Assembly: GCF_000227135.1 (NCBI RefSeq)
Contig: NC_018241.1
Span: forward strand, 1 to 64,000
Direction: 5' to 3'
DNA: 64,000 nucleotides
Source of the DNA: Leishmania donovani
Lineage: Eukaryota; Euglenozoa; Kinetoplastea; Trypanosomatida; Trypanosomatidae
In this document: positions 9,238-19,402 of the stretch, in pieces
Numbering within the stretch: position 1 is the stretch's first letter
How the letters are laid out: each line of letters starts with the position of its first letter
Notes under the pieces: model-generated
What the model was told of the DNA's origin: nothing
The model's input: the letters and a program-made list of their open reading frames with translations, nothing else
The model's database searches: none
Made by a program: the position numbers and the translations under genes

Positions 9238-12200
9238 ATGTTAAATGGGCTGACGCGGGTGAGCACCAGTTCTGAGCTGGAGTCGATACTAGATATCGTG
9301 CAATCGTCCGGCGAAATCGCGGTCGTATTCACTTCGCCGAGCATTGGCGATTTGGAGACGATTACAAGCGAAACACAGCGTCGTCAGCTGCGCATTGCGG
9401 GAATCCCTCGCGGTGGGTACACCATCCTCCCTGCTATTCCGCTATACGATGACGAGCTGCTTCAGATGTGTGAACGGTACACCTCAGCGAACGAGTACGA
9501 GAAGGCGGAAATGCGCAACAGCTTGTATATGCGAGAATACCCACTATTCACGTACAGCATACGCCATCAGAGGGCACTATTTCACCCTGCCGACTACGTG
9601 AGCCGGATACTCCAGTTCTGCTCCTATTATGTCCAGGCGCCCGACGCAGACGTTTTGCCGCTGCAAGACAAGAGTCCTTTTCTTCACATTTCCCCCATAA
9701 AGGAAATTTGCAAGCATCTCCGCCTCATTGCCCGCGGCACCCCAGTGGCGCCAGACGACTCCGAGTCGCCGGTGCCAGAGCAGCTGCGCCTTCATGCAGA
9801 GTCAGACGCGGAGAAGCTTGCAGCCGAGCGTGCCACGGCTATGTCCATCGCAACCAGTAGTGGTGGCGCCTCGGAGACGGAGCAGCCGTCTCTCTTCAGC
9901 GGCGTTGCGCCGTCGGCGCTGTTTCAGAAAGGCGCAGTGGAGGAGGTCGACAAGGACGCTGAAGACACCATGGAGGATCTCACCGGCGAGGAGACAGTGG
10001 ACGCGGTGCACAGCTTTCAGGCAGAGTACTTGACACTGGACGGGTTTGAGCTGGTGACAAAAGCGTCCATCTACTACGACCGCGAAGGGGAGGGGCAGCG
10101 CATCGTTGCGGTGTACATTCCGGGAGGGGTACCAGAGGACACGTGCCGCGCAGCCGCAGCGGTCCTGGAGCCGGCGGCGACAAAAAAGAATCTGCGGGCA
10201 CCCACGAACGGTGGACTGCCACCAGACACCGGGATCGTAGGCTACTACGACTACCTTACGAATCCTACCCAACACAAGTGCAGAGAGACGGAATACAGCC
10301 GCAGGAATTGGGGGCTCTTAGCCCAGAGCGAGCCGTTGCTGAAGCATCTCGACAAGCTGTACAGTCAGTTGGCTCCAATGCACCATCATCTGCAGAGGGT
10401 GGCCATCCCGTCACAGTACCAGCTGTGCGGAACAGTCTTCAGCACCATCACTGTTAATAGAAACTTCCGCACCGCCGTGCACACCGACAAGGGTGACTTC
10501 CGGAGCGGCTTGGGGGTTCTCTCAGTGATCAACGGCGAGTTTGAGGGATGCCATCTCGCCATCAAAAGGCTCAAGAAGGCGTTCCAGCTCAAAGTCGGCG
10601 ACGTTCTTCTTTTCGACACGTCTCTGGAGCACGGCAACACGGAGGTGGTAAACCCGGAAATTCACTGGCAGCGAACCAGCGTTGTGTGCTACCTGCGCAC
10701 TGGACTAATGTCCTCTGTGTGCGAGATGGAGCGACGTAAGCACCTGAATCGGCTCATTCTCCTGCAACTGCTCAACACAGAGGTTCGCAACACGACGGTG
10801 AACATCAACGGAGCCGACAGCAGCCTGCCACCGCTGTTTGTGCCGACCCGCCTGGCGAGCCATTTGGCGCCCGTGCAGCTTGCTGCCCTCGGCTTCATTG
10901 TGGAGCGTACGGAGAAGCAGAGTGGGTGCGTGGTGGCAATGACGATGGGACTGGGCAAAACGCTTGTTGCACTCACGTTGTGCTTCTCACAGCTGCATCT
11001 TGCACCGCAGGCCGACATACTCATCCTCACGCCAAAACCGATCATCAGTCACTGGGTGGACGAGAAAAACAAGTGGGGCATGCACGGGCTCCATTTTCCG
11101 CACTTCGTCGCCTCCGACGGGCTCAACTCGTTGGAGTTCGAGCAGCAGCTTCTCGAGTACGAGCGTCAGAGGAACAACGAGAAACCCAAGTTGGGTCACA
11201 TCTTCGTCATCAACGGCGAGTACCTGGCAGGGTTTCTGCGACGTTTCAAGCGCTTTACGCCCTTGCTCATGATCGTGGACGAGGGCCACCGAGTGGCTGC
11301 GAAGGGGAATAAATTGACGGAGTCCCTCGATCGCCTACGGTGCAACCTCCGCATCGTGCTATCCGGCACGCCTTTGCAAAACGACGCCAGCGAACTCTAC
11401 CGGCTAGTGGGGTGGGTGAACAAAGGCGTCAGCAGGGTACTGCCGCCGAAGCGCTTCCAGGAGCTCGCGAATGACATCAACCAGTTCGTCGAAGGCGACG
11501 ATGGGGCCTTCTACAATGCAGTGATGGCGCAGGAGTACATTCAGGACTGGATGCGTGGGTTCGTGTTTCGTGAAATGGAAAACGACCTGCCACCGCTGCA
11601 CGATTACCTGTTGATTTGCGGCTCCTCCGACGTGCAGCGGGAGTATGAGGAGAAGCTGGGCCTCACGGAGACGGCCATGACAGCCCTTAAAGCCACGGAG
11701 CACCGACCGCATCACCTCTCCACGCACCCCGCTTGCTACCTGGCCTTCATCTCCGACAGCTACCAATCGATGGTAAGCGGGTGGACAGTGCGTGCGCAGT
11801 CGAATACGTCGCGGCCGCGAGTGTCCCAACTGGAGGAGATTGATACCATGCGACTGGAGCAGTATGTCCAGTTGGTCGAGAACGAGCAACTCGACGCCTT
11901 CATCGACTTGAGCGGCAAGATGCGGGTGCTCGTCGATATTGTGCTGCGCGTGCAAGCCCGCAAGGAGAAGCTCATCATTTTCTCTCTCTACGTGGGTTCG
12001 CAGGACCTGATTCATCGCACCCTGACGGCGCTGCGGGTCTGCACATTTACCGTTCGCGGCCGAGACTCACAAGACCGCCGCCGCCGCGCCATGCAGGAGT
12101 TCAGCGAGAACAAAGACCTCATTGTGCTGGTGTTATCAACAAAGATCGCCGCCTACGGTCTCGACTTCACGGCGGCGAATCACGTTGTTCTGTTCGACTC

Positions 12201-12534
12201 GTGGTGGAACCCGCAGGTGGACGCACAAGCCATCGCGCGCGCGTACAGGCGAAATCAACGGAAGCCAGTGACCGTGTATCGCCTTATCTCGGCAACCGAA
12301 AACAAGTTCGTGCTGCGCTCACAGACACGAAAGATTGCCCTCTTCAAGTGCATCCTCCATGAGCGCACCAGTCGGCAGGCGTTGCCCGACGAGCTGGAGG
12401 ATTGCGCAGCGAACGAGAAGGATGAAGAAAGGCGAATCTTTTGGGCAAAACTGAAAACGACCTCTCTTGCTGGAGATTCTCGGGCGTTGTTGAACGTTTA
12501 TCGCTACCAGGAGAGCGTTCGCGAAAGCGAATGA
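9238..12534 (+). CDS. JBP2: JBP2, base J thymidine hydroxylase with SNF2 ATPase
   Basis: JBP2 (1098 residues) hydroxylates thymidine in DNA, the first step of base J synthesis, and acts in nuclear chromatin, mainly at telomeres and transcription boundaries. The N-terminal half is the Fe(II)/2-oxoglutarate dioxygenase domain shared with TET/JBP1. Its metal ligands fall at H415, D417 (VHTDKGDF) and H465 (LEHGN), with R479 for 2-oxoglutarate, exactly where described for Leishmania JBP2. The C-terminal half is an SNF2 remodeller: Walker A MGLGKT (K574), DEGH box (D681), LSGTPLQND, and helicase motifs V-VI (AAYGLDF, then QAIARAYRRNQ). All key residues are present. The 1098-residue length from ATG 9238 equals the length I recall for L. 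major JBP2. Confidence 0.97.
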   Translation: MLNGLTRVSTSSELESILDIVQSSGEIAVVFTSPSIGDLETITSETQRRQLRIAGIPRGGYTILPAIPLYDDELLQMCERYTSANEYEKAEMRNSLYMREYPLFTYSIRHQRALFHPADYVSRILQFCSYYVQAPDADVLPLQDKSPFLHISPIKEICKHLRLIARGTPVAPDDSESPVPEQLRLHAESDAEKLAAERATAMSIATSSGGASETEQPSLFSGVAPSALFQKGAVEEVDKDAEDTMEDLTGEETVDAVHSFQAEYLTLDGFELVTKASIYYDREGEGQRIVAVYIPGGVPEDTCRAAAAVLEPAATKKNLRAPTNGGLPPDTGIVGYYDYLTNPTQHKCRETEYSRRNWGLLAQSEPLLKHLDKLYSQLAPMHHHLQRVAIPSQYQLCGTVFSTITVNRNFRTAVHTDKGDFRSGLGVLSVINGEFEGCHLAIKRLKKAFQLKVGDVLLFDTSLEHGNTEVVNPEIHWQRTSVVCYLRTGLMSSVCEMERRKHLNRLILLQLLNTEVRNTTVNINGADSSLPPLFVPTRLASHLAPVQLAALGFIVERTEKQSGCVVAMTMGLGKTLVALTLCFSQLHLAPQADILILTPKPIISHWVDEKNKWGMHGLHFPHFVASDGLNSLEFEQQLLEYERQRNNEKPKLGHIFVINGEYLAGFLRRFKRFTPLLMIVDEGHRVAAKGNKLTESLDRLRCNLRIVLSGTPLQNDASELYRLVGWVNKGVSRVLPPKRFQELANDINQFVEGDDGAFYNAVMAQEYIQDWMRGFVFREMENDLPPLHDYLLICGSSDVQREYEEKLGLTETAMTALKATEHRPHHLSTHPACYLAFISDSYQSMVSGWTVRAQSNTSRPRVSQLEEIDTMRLEQYVQLVENEQLDAFIDLSGKMRVLVDIVLRVQARKEKLIIFSLYVGSQDLIHRTLTALRVCTFTVRGRDSQDRRRRAMQEFSENKDLIVLVLSTKIAAYGLDFTAANHVVLFDSWWNPQVDAQAIARAYRRNQRKPVTVYRLISATENKFVLRSQTRKIALFKCILHERTSRQALPDELEDCAANEKDEERRIFWAKLKTTSLAGDSRALLNVYRYQESVRESE

Positions 12535-12753
12535 GTGCATCAGGCGACAAGGACTCGGCGTCTCTGCGGCGTCGAATCCATGCGGACGTTCTGTTGGTTA
12601 CTCTCTTTTCTTGTTTTTCTTGTACGTGCCTTTGTTTATGCCTCATCTTGTACCTCCTCGCCTGCTCTCGTATTCCTTCTTTTCTTTTTGGCCGTTGTTC
12701 TCTTTCTTGTATGCATGTGTGTGTGTGTGTGTGTGTGTGCGTGTGTGTGTGTG

Positions 12754-12794
<41 letters not shown>

Positions 12795-14008
12795 NNNNNN
12801 NNNNNNNNNNNNNNNNNNNNNNNNNNNNNNNNNNNNNNNNNNNNNNNNNNNNNNNNNNNNNNNNNNNNNNNNNNNNNNNNNNNNNNNNNNNNNTGTGTGT
12901 GCGTGTGTGTGTGTGTGTGTCTGTGTGCGTCTGGCCAAGGAGAGAATAATCATACAGTGCACTCATTCTCACGCGCGTAAGCAGTTTTTCCGAAACGCTG
13001 CTGTCACAGGCTGCTCACATATGGCTTATTAATCGGTATAGAAGGGCGTGGGGAAAAGGTGTAGGTATGTGTTGTGAGGATTGACATACGCCACAGCTCG
13101 GGCATCGTTTTTTTTTTGTGTGTGTGAGGGGTGAGTTCGCTTTTTGTGGCGATCGTCGAACTCCTCGTCAGCATTGGGCGTCGTTTAATTCTGCTTTGCA
13201 CTCTGCTCGGTGCTACTAATGATCCTTTTTCTGTTGAATGTTCTATTTGTTTTTCTGTTTATGGGCCGTTAGGCAGTGATTACGGTGCGCGTAGGGCCCA
13301 ATCCACGGCGCTTTTTCCGGTTGAAGTCTCAAGAGCACATAGTTTGTGTGTGTGTGTGTGTGTTCGGCTATGTTTCTGTGCATCTTTTACCTACTGTTTG
13401 GTAGATGACAAATGGGTGTGTTGTGTGGGTTCCTTCGATTTGTTTAGTGAACTCCTTCCCCCTTTGTCATATATATATATATATATACTCTCCCTTTTCT
13501 CTCCCTCTCCCTCTCTGTTTCGTGTTGTCTTAATGAGCCAGTCGCCAGCCTGTGCGTGTGCGCTTGCGCGCGTATGTCCGGATGGAGCAAAAAAAAAGCA
13601 CACAATGAAAAAACAGCGTAGAGCCGCGCATACGGTCAACCACGTATGTGTGGGTGTGTGCGTGTGTCGGAAAGGGAGTTCAGAGCACTCACGCGGCGAT
13701 TTTCATGACAGCTCGTCTTCCTCCTGATTGGCCTCACGTGCGGTTGCGCGCGGGGAGTGAAGTGAGCAACAACAATAAAAGAGTGAGGTACCACTGTTTG
13801 CATGACTTTTCTGTAAAGACGGCTACCTGAAGGAAAATGTCTCGGTGGCCATCACCTCCCCACTCACCTAATCACCTCTCTTTCTTTGCCCCTCATCTCT
13901 AACCCCCACGGATGCCTTGTCTGCAGACATAACACTGTGTATGCATCCTCGCCGACCTGCGCGAAGCTCTTTAGGGATTGCTCGCCACGCCTGGTGCCTG
14001 CCACTGTT
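12535..14008. other. Intergenic region with microsatellites
   Basis: About 1.5 kb without a supported gene. It holds the long GT tract and N gap, a short GT tract near 13345-13362, and an AT dinucleotide run near 13469-13489. Frames through the GT tract are poly Cys-Val or Thr-His artefacts. Confidence 0.6.
12716..12930. repeat. GT microsatellite interrupted by 99 N
   Basis: A (GT)n tract with occasional GC steps runs from about 12716 into a block of N at 12795-12893 and resumes to about 12930. The N block is an assembly gap or masked stretch; its true length is unknown. It lies in the 3' region of JBP2. Confidence 0.95.
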
Positions 14009-16210
14009 ATGAAGCGAGGCGTGCGGCAGGCTAAGAGCCTCCACGTGCTGCAGCGGCTGCTCGGCCCCGTTGTCGCGCTTTACATCTCGCGATGCCGAGC
14101 GAAAGCCGATGTGGCACGTGAGGCGTCGCTGTATCATGCACCCAGCATAGACGCTCTCAAGCAACTTCCGATTTTTGCGAAATGGCCAGACTCAGCACTG
14201 CAGACGTGGCTGTCACACGGAGTGATGGTGGTTCACAGAAAGGGGACATGCATCGGCTTTGCATGCGAGCCACCGCAAGCAGCGCGTGTATTCTGGGTGA
14301 TCGCCGGCAAAGTCGCTCAAGTGCCGGCGAAGAGCGAGCTTTGCGAGTGCGCTGGTGAGCTTCTGCACCTGCCGCCAAACGCACCGAAGACTGGCCCAGT
14401 GGTACTGCCTGCTCACTTTCTGGAGGATTCAGCGAAGGCGGCACTGCCTTCTCTCACCCCCACCCAAGAGCGCATCAAGGAATCGCTGGCGACATACCAT
14501 GCCGGTCACTTTGTCGATGCCGAGAGGCTGCTGCTCGGTGGTGGAAGGCGGCGCTCGCTGCGATGTCAGACAGACACAGTTATGCTGAGCTTTCCCTTTT
14601 CGCTTTTCTTGAGAGAAGTTCAGTGTTTGCCCGGCCCGCTGCGAAGCGATGTTATCGATGTCGCGCGCACCGTTGCTCAACGTGCCATGACGCAGTTGGG
14701 TGAGATGCCATCCGTGCACTCCCTAGCCTCGGCGAATCCGGTCCTGCAAAGCCTTCCGCTAAGAGATCTGAGAGCCCTGCGTCTCCAGCTGAGGCCGTTC
14801 GTGTTTCTGCAATTCGACGCCATCTGTGAGGATGTGGCGAACTCGGACAAAGTCTTTTTCCTCAGCCTCGGCAAGGTACTCATCGAAGACTGCAAAAACC
14901 GCTCATCGACGATTATATCTAAAGTGTCGACTGCCGTCGGGCTGGAGACGTTTGTGCCGTGCCGCTTTCCGGACTACTACGATCAGAAGCTGCGGGCGGA
15001 GGCGGCTACGTACTGTGAGATGTGGTGCATCCCCACCGCCGCGCTGCTTACCCTGTGCAGCGCTGAAACACAGCTCCGCTGCGCGCAAGCAGCTACGCAA
15101 CTCTTGGCCGGCAAAACGCGCCGGTTCACGCCAGCATCCGCGCTGCGTACATGCCCTTGCTTCGCTGGCGTCTCCGAGGCGGCCATCGCTGCCGTCGCTC
15201 GAGCGCTGCAGGTGCGGGTGTACTGTGCGGATGACACGATCGTAGCCTCGAAGCGAGCGCCTAGCACGGGCATTCTCGTCGTGGCCGGAACCGTAGTCGT
15301 GCATTCGAACAGGAAAAGAGCTCCCGAGCCTCTGCGCGCAGGCCAAGCCCGCTACTTTTGCGAGTGCTTTGTGAAGATGGCGCTAGAGGAGTCGGTGATC
15401 TCGCAGAGCAGCTCTATCGTGCTGCACGGGTCTCCTGGAGCAATATTCGAGCTTATAGAAGCGCTCGACACTGCGTCAAACGACATCAAAATCATGTTGG
15501 ACAGTGCGCAAGAGTACGTGAATGGCCAGTATGGGGCTGGGGCCAGCAACCTCAGCAAGGCGCAAAATGCAGCAGCCGAGCGTGTAAGGGCATACAAACG
15601 TCGCCGCGCGGGAGCTGCGCCGACACCGTCTCCACCAAGCACCAGCATCGACACCGTGGACAACATCACCGTTCTGGAGAATGAGCTCTTGGCCAGTCTG
15701 GCATTGCAGTTGCAGGCGCTGCACCCCGACACAGGAGATGAAGCAAGATTCGACGTCCTGCGGGTAGGGGAGCTGACGATGGTGGACGACGACGCCCCGA
15801 GCGATTCTCGGTCAGCTGCAGAGTGCTTTTCCCTTGACGACGAAGGCAGGCTTGTCACCTGTGCCTTGCCAGCACTAGTTACTTCTGCGCGCCCCTTGAC
15901 AGAGGTCCCTGTGGCTCCGTCACCCGTCATTGTTGCACCGAGAACCGACGTAGTCGCTGCGTCATTGCAGCAGCGAGGGAAAACGAAAGAGAAGACGTCT
16001 TCAGCGCAGGAGACGGCAGCTGTTGTGCCTCGATCACTGCGCACAGCTGTGTGTGCGTCGACCCCCGCGGCAGCTGGACAGCGCAGTGGGCCCTCTCCCC
16101 GTCTTACCGCGTTGCGCACCACGGCAGCGCGTCTCCGAGAAGAAGCAGATGGCGTAGACAGGCGAAGAGAGTATCAACGTCAGCTGTTGCGCGCGAAACA
16201 CTCTCTGTGA
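14009..16210 (+). CDS. Protein with three cNMP-binding-fold-like domains
   Basis: A 733-residue protein without a recognised full-length family. Three spaced segments have the layout of cyclic-nucleotide-binding-fold domains: helix, beta stretch, then a strand ending in a hydrophobic 'GKV' or 'GTV' turn. They lie near residues 54-112 (ARVFWVIAGKVAQV), 241-294 (DKVFFLSLGKVLIED) and 379-434 (STGILVVAGTVVVHS). None shows the canonical phosphate-binding cassette with GELA and the conserved arginine, so nucleotide binding is doubtful. The C-terminal 230 residues are low-complexity, rich in Ala, Ser, Thr and Pro, ending in a basic helix. ATG 14009 is the first in-frame ATG; an upstream TTG frame is not used. 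Confidence 0.8.
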   Translation: MKRGVRQAKSLHVLQRLLGPVVALYISRCRAKADVAREASLYHAPSIDALKQLPIFAKWPDSALQTWLSHGVMVVHRKGTCIGFACEPPQAARVFWVIAGKVAQVPAKSELCECAGELLHLPPNAPKTGPVVLPAHFLEDSAKAALPSLTPTQERIKESLATYHAGHFVDAERLLLGGGRRRSLRCQTDTVMLSFPFSLFLREVQCLPGPLRSDVIDVARTVAQRAMTQLGEMPSVHSLASANPVLQSLPLRDLRALRLQLRPFVFLQFDAICEDVANSDKVFFLSLGKVLIEDCKNRSSTIISKVSTAVGLETFVPCRFPDYYDQKLRAEAATYCEMWCIPTAALLTLCSAETQLRCAQAATQLLAGKTRRFTPASALRTCPCFAGVSEAAIAAVARALQVRVYCADDTIVASKRAPSTGILVVAGTVVVHSNRKRAPEPLRAGQARYFCECFVKMALEESVISQSSSIVLHGSPGAIFELIEALDTASNDIKIMLDSAQEYVNGQYGAGASNLSKAQNAAAERVRAYKRRRAGAAPTPSPPSTSIDTVDNITVLENELLASLALQLQALHPDTGDEARFDVLRVGELTMVDDDAPSDSRSAAECFSLDDEGRLVTCALPALVTSARPLTEVPVAPSPVIVAPRTDVVAASLQQRGKTKEKTSSAQETAAVVPRSLRTAVCASTPAAAGQRSGPSPRLTALRTTAARLREEADGVDRRREYQRQLLRAKHSL

Positions 16211-16759
16211 TCCTGCACCTCTCCTTCTAGGGTGATTTGTCGCTGCTGCCCTGAAGGCATCGCGTTGGTGTGCTCTCCGCCTTTCTTTCCTTCGTTGGCG
16301 TCTTGCACTTTGTAGAATAGGGCTCATCGTTTGGCTCTGTGCCTACACTTTTTTCTATTCCTTGGCTCCAAGGGCCAAGAGCTGCCTTACATTTTGAAGT
16401 CGCCCTTTATATTCTTCCTACACGCTCCCTGTGTACCTTTCGAGGCACCCCCCCCCCTCGCTGCCCGCCCCACTCTCCCTTCTGACCCGCTCCCAGCATC
16501 TTCCATGCCCTCTCTCCATCCTCCTACTCCTTATTTGCATTTGGTCGAACAGCGCACACCAGAAAGTCGCGCTTGGAGGTTGGCAGGCACGATACAGAGC
16601 CATCGATGTTTGCCCTGCTTCCCTCAGATCTGCGGCATTCTACAAACGAATAAGAAGAAGATAATATTTTGAGGCGCTTGCAGCGTGTGAGTGTGTAGTT
16701 GCTTCGCTCATGTGTGAAGGGGAAACGCGCATCACTTCGCCTTCCCTCGTTCGGTAGCA
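16211..16759. other. Intergenic spacer
   Basis: No gene seen. C-rich runs near 16449-16510 are ordinary pyrimidine-rich spacer sequence. Confidence 0.5.
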
Positions 16760-17335
16760 ATGCCATCAAGCGTCGCCTACGTCTTGGGGACGGAAAGCTG
16801 TGGAAAGACAGACCTCGTCCACCAGCTGGAGTATCTCACTCAGGGGCTTGTGCGCACGGTGCCGACTGCCTGTACGCCGACGACGGGGCAGGAAGTGACG
16901 GAGCTCAGTATCCGCTCCCCCGCTGGCAAAGGGAAGGTCACGGTCGAGGTGCGGGAGCTGGGAGGATCTCTGGTGAACACCTGGGAGAGCTTTATTGAGT
17001 CTCGAAAGGCCAGGGACGGCGGCAGCGGTGACACATCGTTTCTTCTGATCTACGTCGTCGATGGAGTGGCTCCTCACCAGCTGCCGTTGGCTTCCACCAT
17101 GTTTCGTTATCTCACGCAGGGCCGCCATGCACCCTGCGCAGGATGGCCGACGCTCATCGCCGTGCAGAAATGCGCCAGCGTAAACGCCGTCACGGCAGAG
17201 GAAGTGCGGAGCTTCTTCCTAGACGAGGTGGAAGCACCGGCAAATGTCGACGTTGTTGAGGTAGACTCGTGGAATGGTATCGGAGCAGGGGACGTGCTCA
17301 GAGGGATCGAGGTAGTTTTCGGTGGCCTTCAGTAG
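16760..17335 (+). CDS. ARL16-like divergent small GTPase
   Basis: A 191-residue protein of the ARF-like family. The P-loop GTESCGKT (residues 10-17) is intact. The DxxG/switch II region reads VRELGG, the hallmark of ARL16, instead of WDxGGQ, followed by NTWESFIE as in ARL16 (WSSYY). The core strand FLLIYVVDG is present. The NKxD guanine motif is degenerate (IAVQKCAS). ARL16 in animals works in ciliary export and Golgi-to-cilium traffic; a similar role here is inference. No N-terminal glycine for myristoylation is present (MPSS). ATG is at 16760 after a pyrimidine/AG site at about 16756. Confidence 0.8.
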   Translation: MPSSVAYVLGTESCGKTDLVHQLEYLTQGLVRTVPTACTPTTGQEVTELSIRSPAGKGKVTVEVRELGGSLVNTWESFIESRKARDGGSGDTSFLLIYVVDGVAPHQLPLASTMFRYLTQGRHAPCAGWPTLIAVQKCASVNAVTAEEVRSFFLDEVEAPANVDVVEVDSWNGIGAGDVLRGIEVVFGGLQ

Positions 17336-18006
17336 CGATGGTATCTTGGCCCCTTTGCATATCGTGTATATGGGCGGCTCATGTTGCATGCGCGCGAGTG
17401 TGCGTGTGTGTGCGGTGGGTGGAAGGATGTCACCTGCCATTGCTTCGTACCCCTCAGCCTCCTCACAGTCTTGTACAACAGAACTCCCTCGCTCTATTTA
17501 AAGTAAACAGACACGCGCAACCGAACGGAAATGACCTCTCCCGTCGATCTTGCAGAATGACTGCAACAGAGGCACATTTCTGCTAGAATGTCGAGCTCGC
17601 TCTCCCGTCTTAAAGGCCTTTTTTTTTGGAGGCGACACCTGAAGCGCTGCTGTTCTCTTTCGCAAAACTCGATTGCGCCTGTCGTTGTCATCTATATCCC
17701 TCCTCTCCCCCGTCTTTGCCGTCTCGACCGCCACACCTGCAACTTCTGCGTTTTGTTTTTCCTGTAAAGGTGCGAATGAAACGAGAGGTACTTCCCGCGG
17801 GCCTTTTTTTTTCGCTCTTCATACGCGAACGCGCCACGCTGTGTGCCGAAGTCCTTCTCGGGGCCACTCACGGCACCTGTAGAATTATCTGCTGATTTAT
17901 CCCCCCCCCCCTAGCGCATTGTTACTGTTTTTCTTTTTTTCGCGGAGACGCATTGAACTCTCATCAGCGTGCAGGTGCCCACCACCACCGACCTCCTTTA
18001 CTCCTC
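17336..18006. other. Intergenic spacer
   Basis: No supported gene. T-rich runs at 17622-17629 and 17803-17812 and a C10 run near 17901-17911. Pyrimidine-rich sequence just before 18007 fits a splice acceptor. Confidence 0.5.
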
Positions 18007-18846
18007 ATGAGTGACTTCGAAGTGGTCTCTTCCGAAGATGAAGAGGCAGGCATGATCACCGTCGGAAGATCTGCGGAGGTGCCGCCGTATGGGCATCTGC
18101 GTCCGTTCTGCAAGGGAAAGCTGCTGTGGTCCCCGGATGCATCCCACTGGATACTCGTCCTGCTCACCCTGGCAGGTGGCACGCTACTGTTTACGCTGCT
18201 CTGGGGATCGCTCCGCTACACTTCCCCGAACATCCTGCCCAACCGGTGGATGATGCAGTTGCCTGATATCATTGTCGCGCTTCTGGCAGTGGTGTCTGCA
18301 ACGCTTCTCTTGTGCACATCACTCACAAACCCAGGTATTCTTCCCAAAAACAACTTTCCCCCCTCGCTGAGCAGCTCCGCCGCGAAGGACTACTGCACGA
18401 CTCTCCCCTATTGCATGACGTGTCACATCTACCGCCCCTCGCAGTCAGGCCACTGTAGGCGCTGCAACAACTGCGTTGCACTATTTGATCATCACTGCCG
18501 TCTTCTCGGGTGCTGCATCGGTGAGCTCAATAGGCGCTACTTTCTTCTCTTTCTCTTTAGTACCGCCGTCTGCAGCGCCTTCACCTCTGCGTGTCTCGGG
18601 TACTTTGTCGTCGTTGTGCCTCCGAAGGGAAACTTGGTTCTGTACATCCTCTTCACTGTCGGCCTCGCCACCACCGTGCTTCTCAGTCTCGTTCTTGCCG
18701 GGTACCTGCTGCACAACCTCCGCCTGATTCGCATGGGATTGTTGCATCGTGAGTACATGAATGGCGCCGCCCCGCGCAGCCGCGGTCGTGCTAGCTTCTT
18801 TGCAAACTTGATACAAGTGTTCTTTCCGAGAAAGGAATGTGGCTAA
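18007..18846 (+). CDS. DHHC palmitoyltransferase
   Basis: A 279-residue integral membrane protein S-acyltransferase that adds palmitate to cysteines of membrane-associated proteins. Two N-terminal transmembrane segments (about residues 49-70 and 90-110) precede the cysteine-rich domain, with Cys/His pairs CMTCHIYRP and GHCRRCNNC and the catalytic FDHHCRLLGCCIG. Two further transmembrane segments follow (FLLFLFSTAVCSAF and VLYILFTVGLATTVLL). The tail is basic. Four-pass topology and length are standard for the family. ATG 18007 is preferred over an upstream TTG. A SIDER-like repeat lies only 86 bases past the stop, within the likely 3'UTR. Confidence 0.93.
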   Translation: MSDFEVVSSEDEEAGMITVGRSAEVPPYGHLRPFCKGKLLWSPDASHWILVLLTLAGGTLLFTLLWGSLRYTSPNILPNRWMMQLPDIIVALLAVVSATLLLCTSLTNPGILPKNNFPPSLSSSAAKDYCTTLPYCMTCHIYRPSQSGHCRRCNNCVALFDHHCRLLGCCIGELNRRYFLLFLFSTAVCSAFTSACLGYFVVVVPPKGNLVLYILFTVGLATTVLLSLVLAGYLLHNLRLIRMGLLHREYMNGAAPRSRGRASFFANLIQVFFPRKECG

Positions 18847-18932
18847 TCACGCTCCGTTCCACCCTCGCTGGTACCCTCCTCTTCTTTCTGATTTATTCGA
18901 GTCGCTGTGGGAAGCCCTGATGACAAGGGGGA

Positions 18933-19402
18933 GACACCCCCGTATGTGGCATCTCACGATCCAGCACCCCACCCTCTAGCCCTGCCCGATGCCGAGCCGC
19001 TTCTGGTCGTGACAGGCTCTGGCGCCCACGACGTAGGATGGGGAGGTCAGAACGCGCTTGCGCCATCCATATGGTAGGCGGAGCGTCAGTGTGAGTCGAG
19101 CACACCCCACCTGACCCTCAATGCCTACCGGTGGTGGGGAGCCTGAGCCACCCCGAGGGGGATTCACCAGGTGGCGACCGGCAGAACGGGGGAGCGCCTG
19201 TGCGGCAACCTGCGAGGTTGGGGACGGATGGAGTTTGGTGCAGAGCCCGAGCTGGGATGTCTGGGTCGGTGCACAGCTGTAACGCATGTGCCTACGGCGT
19301 GCTGCTTTGCACCACGCGATGGGGGCCTGTGGCGGGCCCGGGAGAGCGGATTCGAATTCGTGTTGCGTGGCAGAAAATTCGCAGGCTGAGCAGCAAAGTT
19401 GT
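18933..19402. mobile_element. SIDER-like repeat, copy 1 (470 bp)
   Basis: A 470-base segment repeated at 41487-41956 in the same orientation with a single difference (G at 19342, T at 41896). It contains no convincing coding sequence. Size, 3'UTR position and texture suit the SIDER short degenerate retroposons of Leishmania, which can destabilise host mRNAs. I could not find a clear target-site duplication or poly-A tail, so the family assignment is from memory of SIDER-like sequence. Confidence 0.6.

Noticed and set aside
12441..13032. Open frames reading Cys-Val or Thr-His repeats
   Set aside because: They are translations of the GT microsatellite and the N block, not genes.
18976..19287. 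103-codon - strand ORF repeated identically at 41530-41841
   Set aside because: Identity comes from the duplicated SIDER-like repeat, not from a conserved gene.
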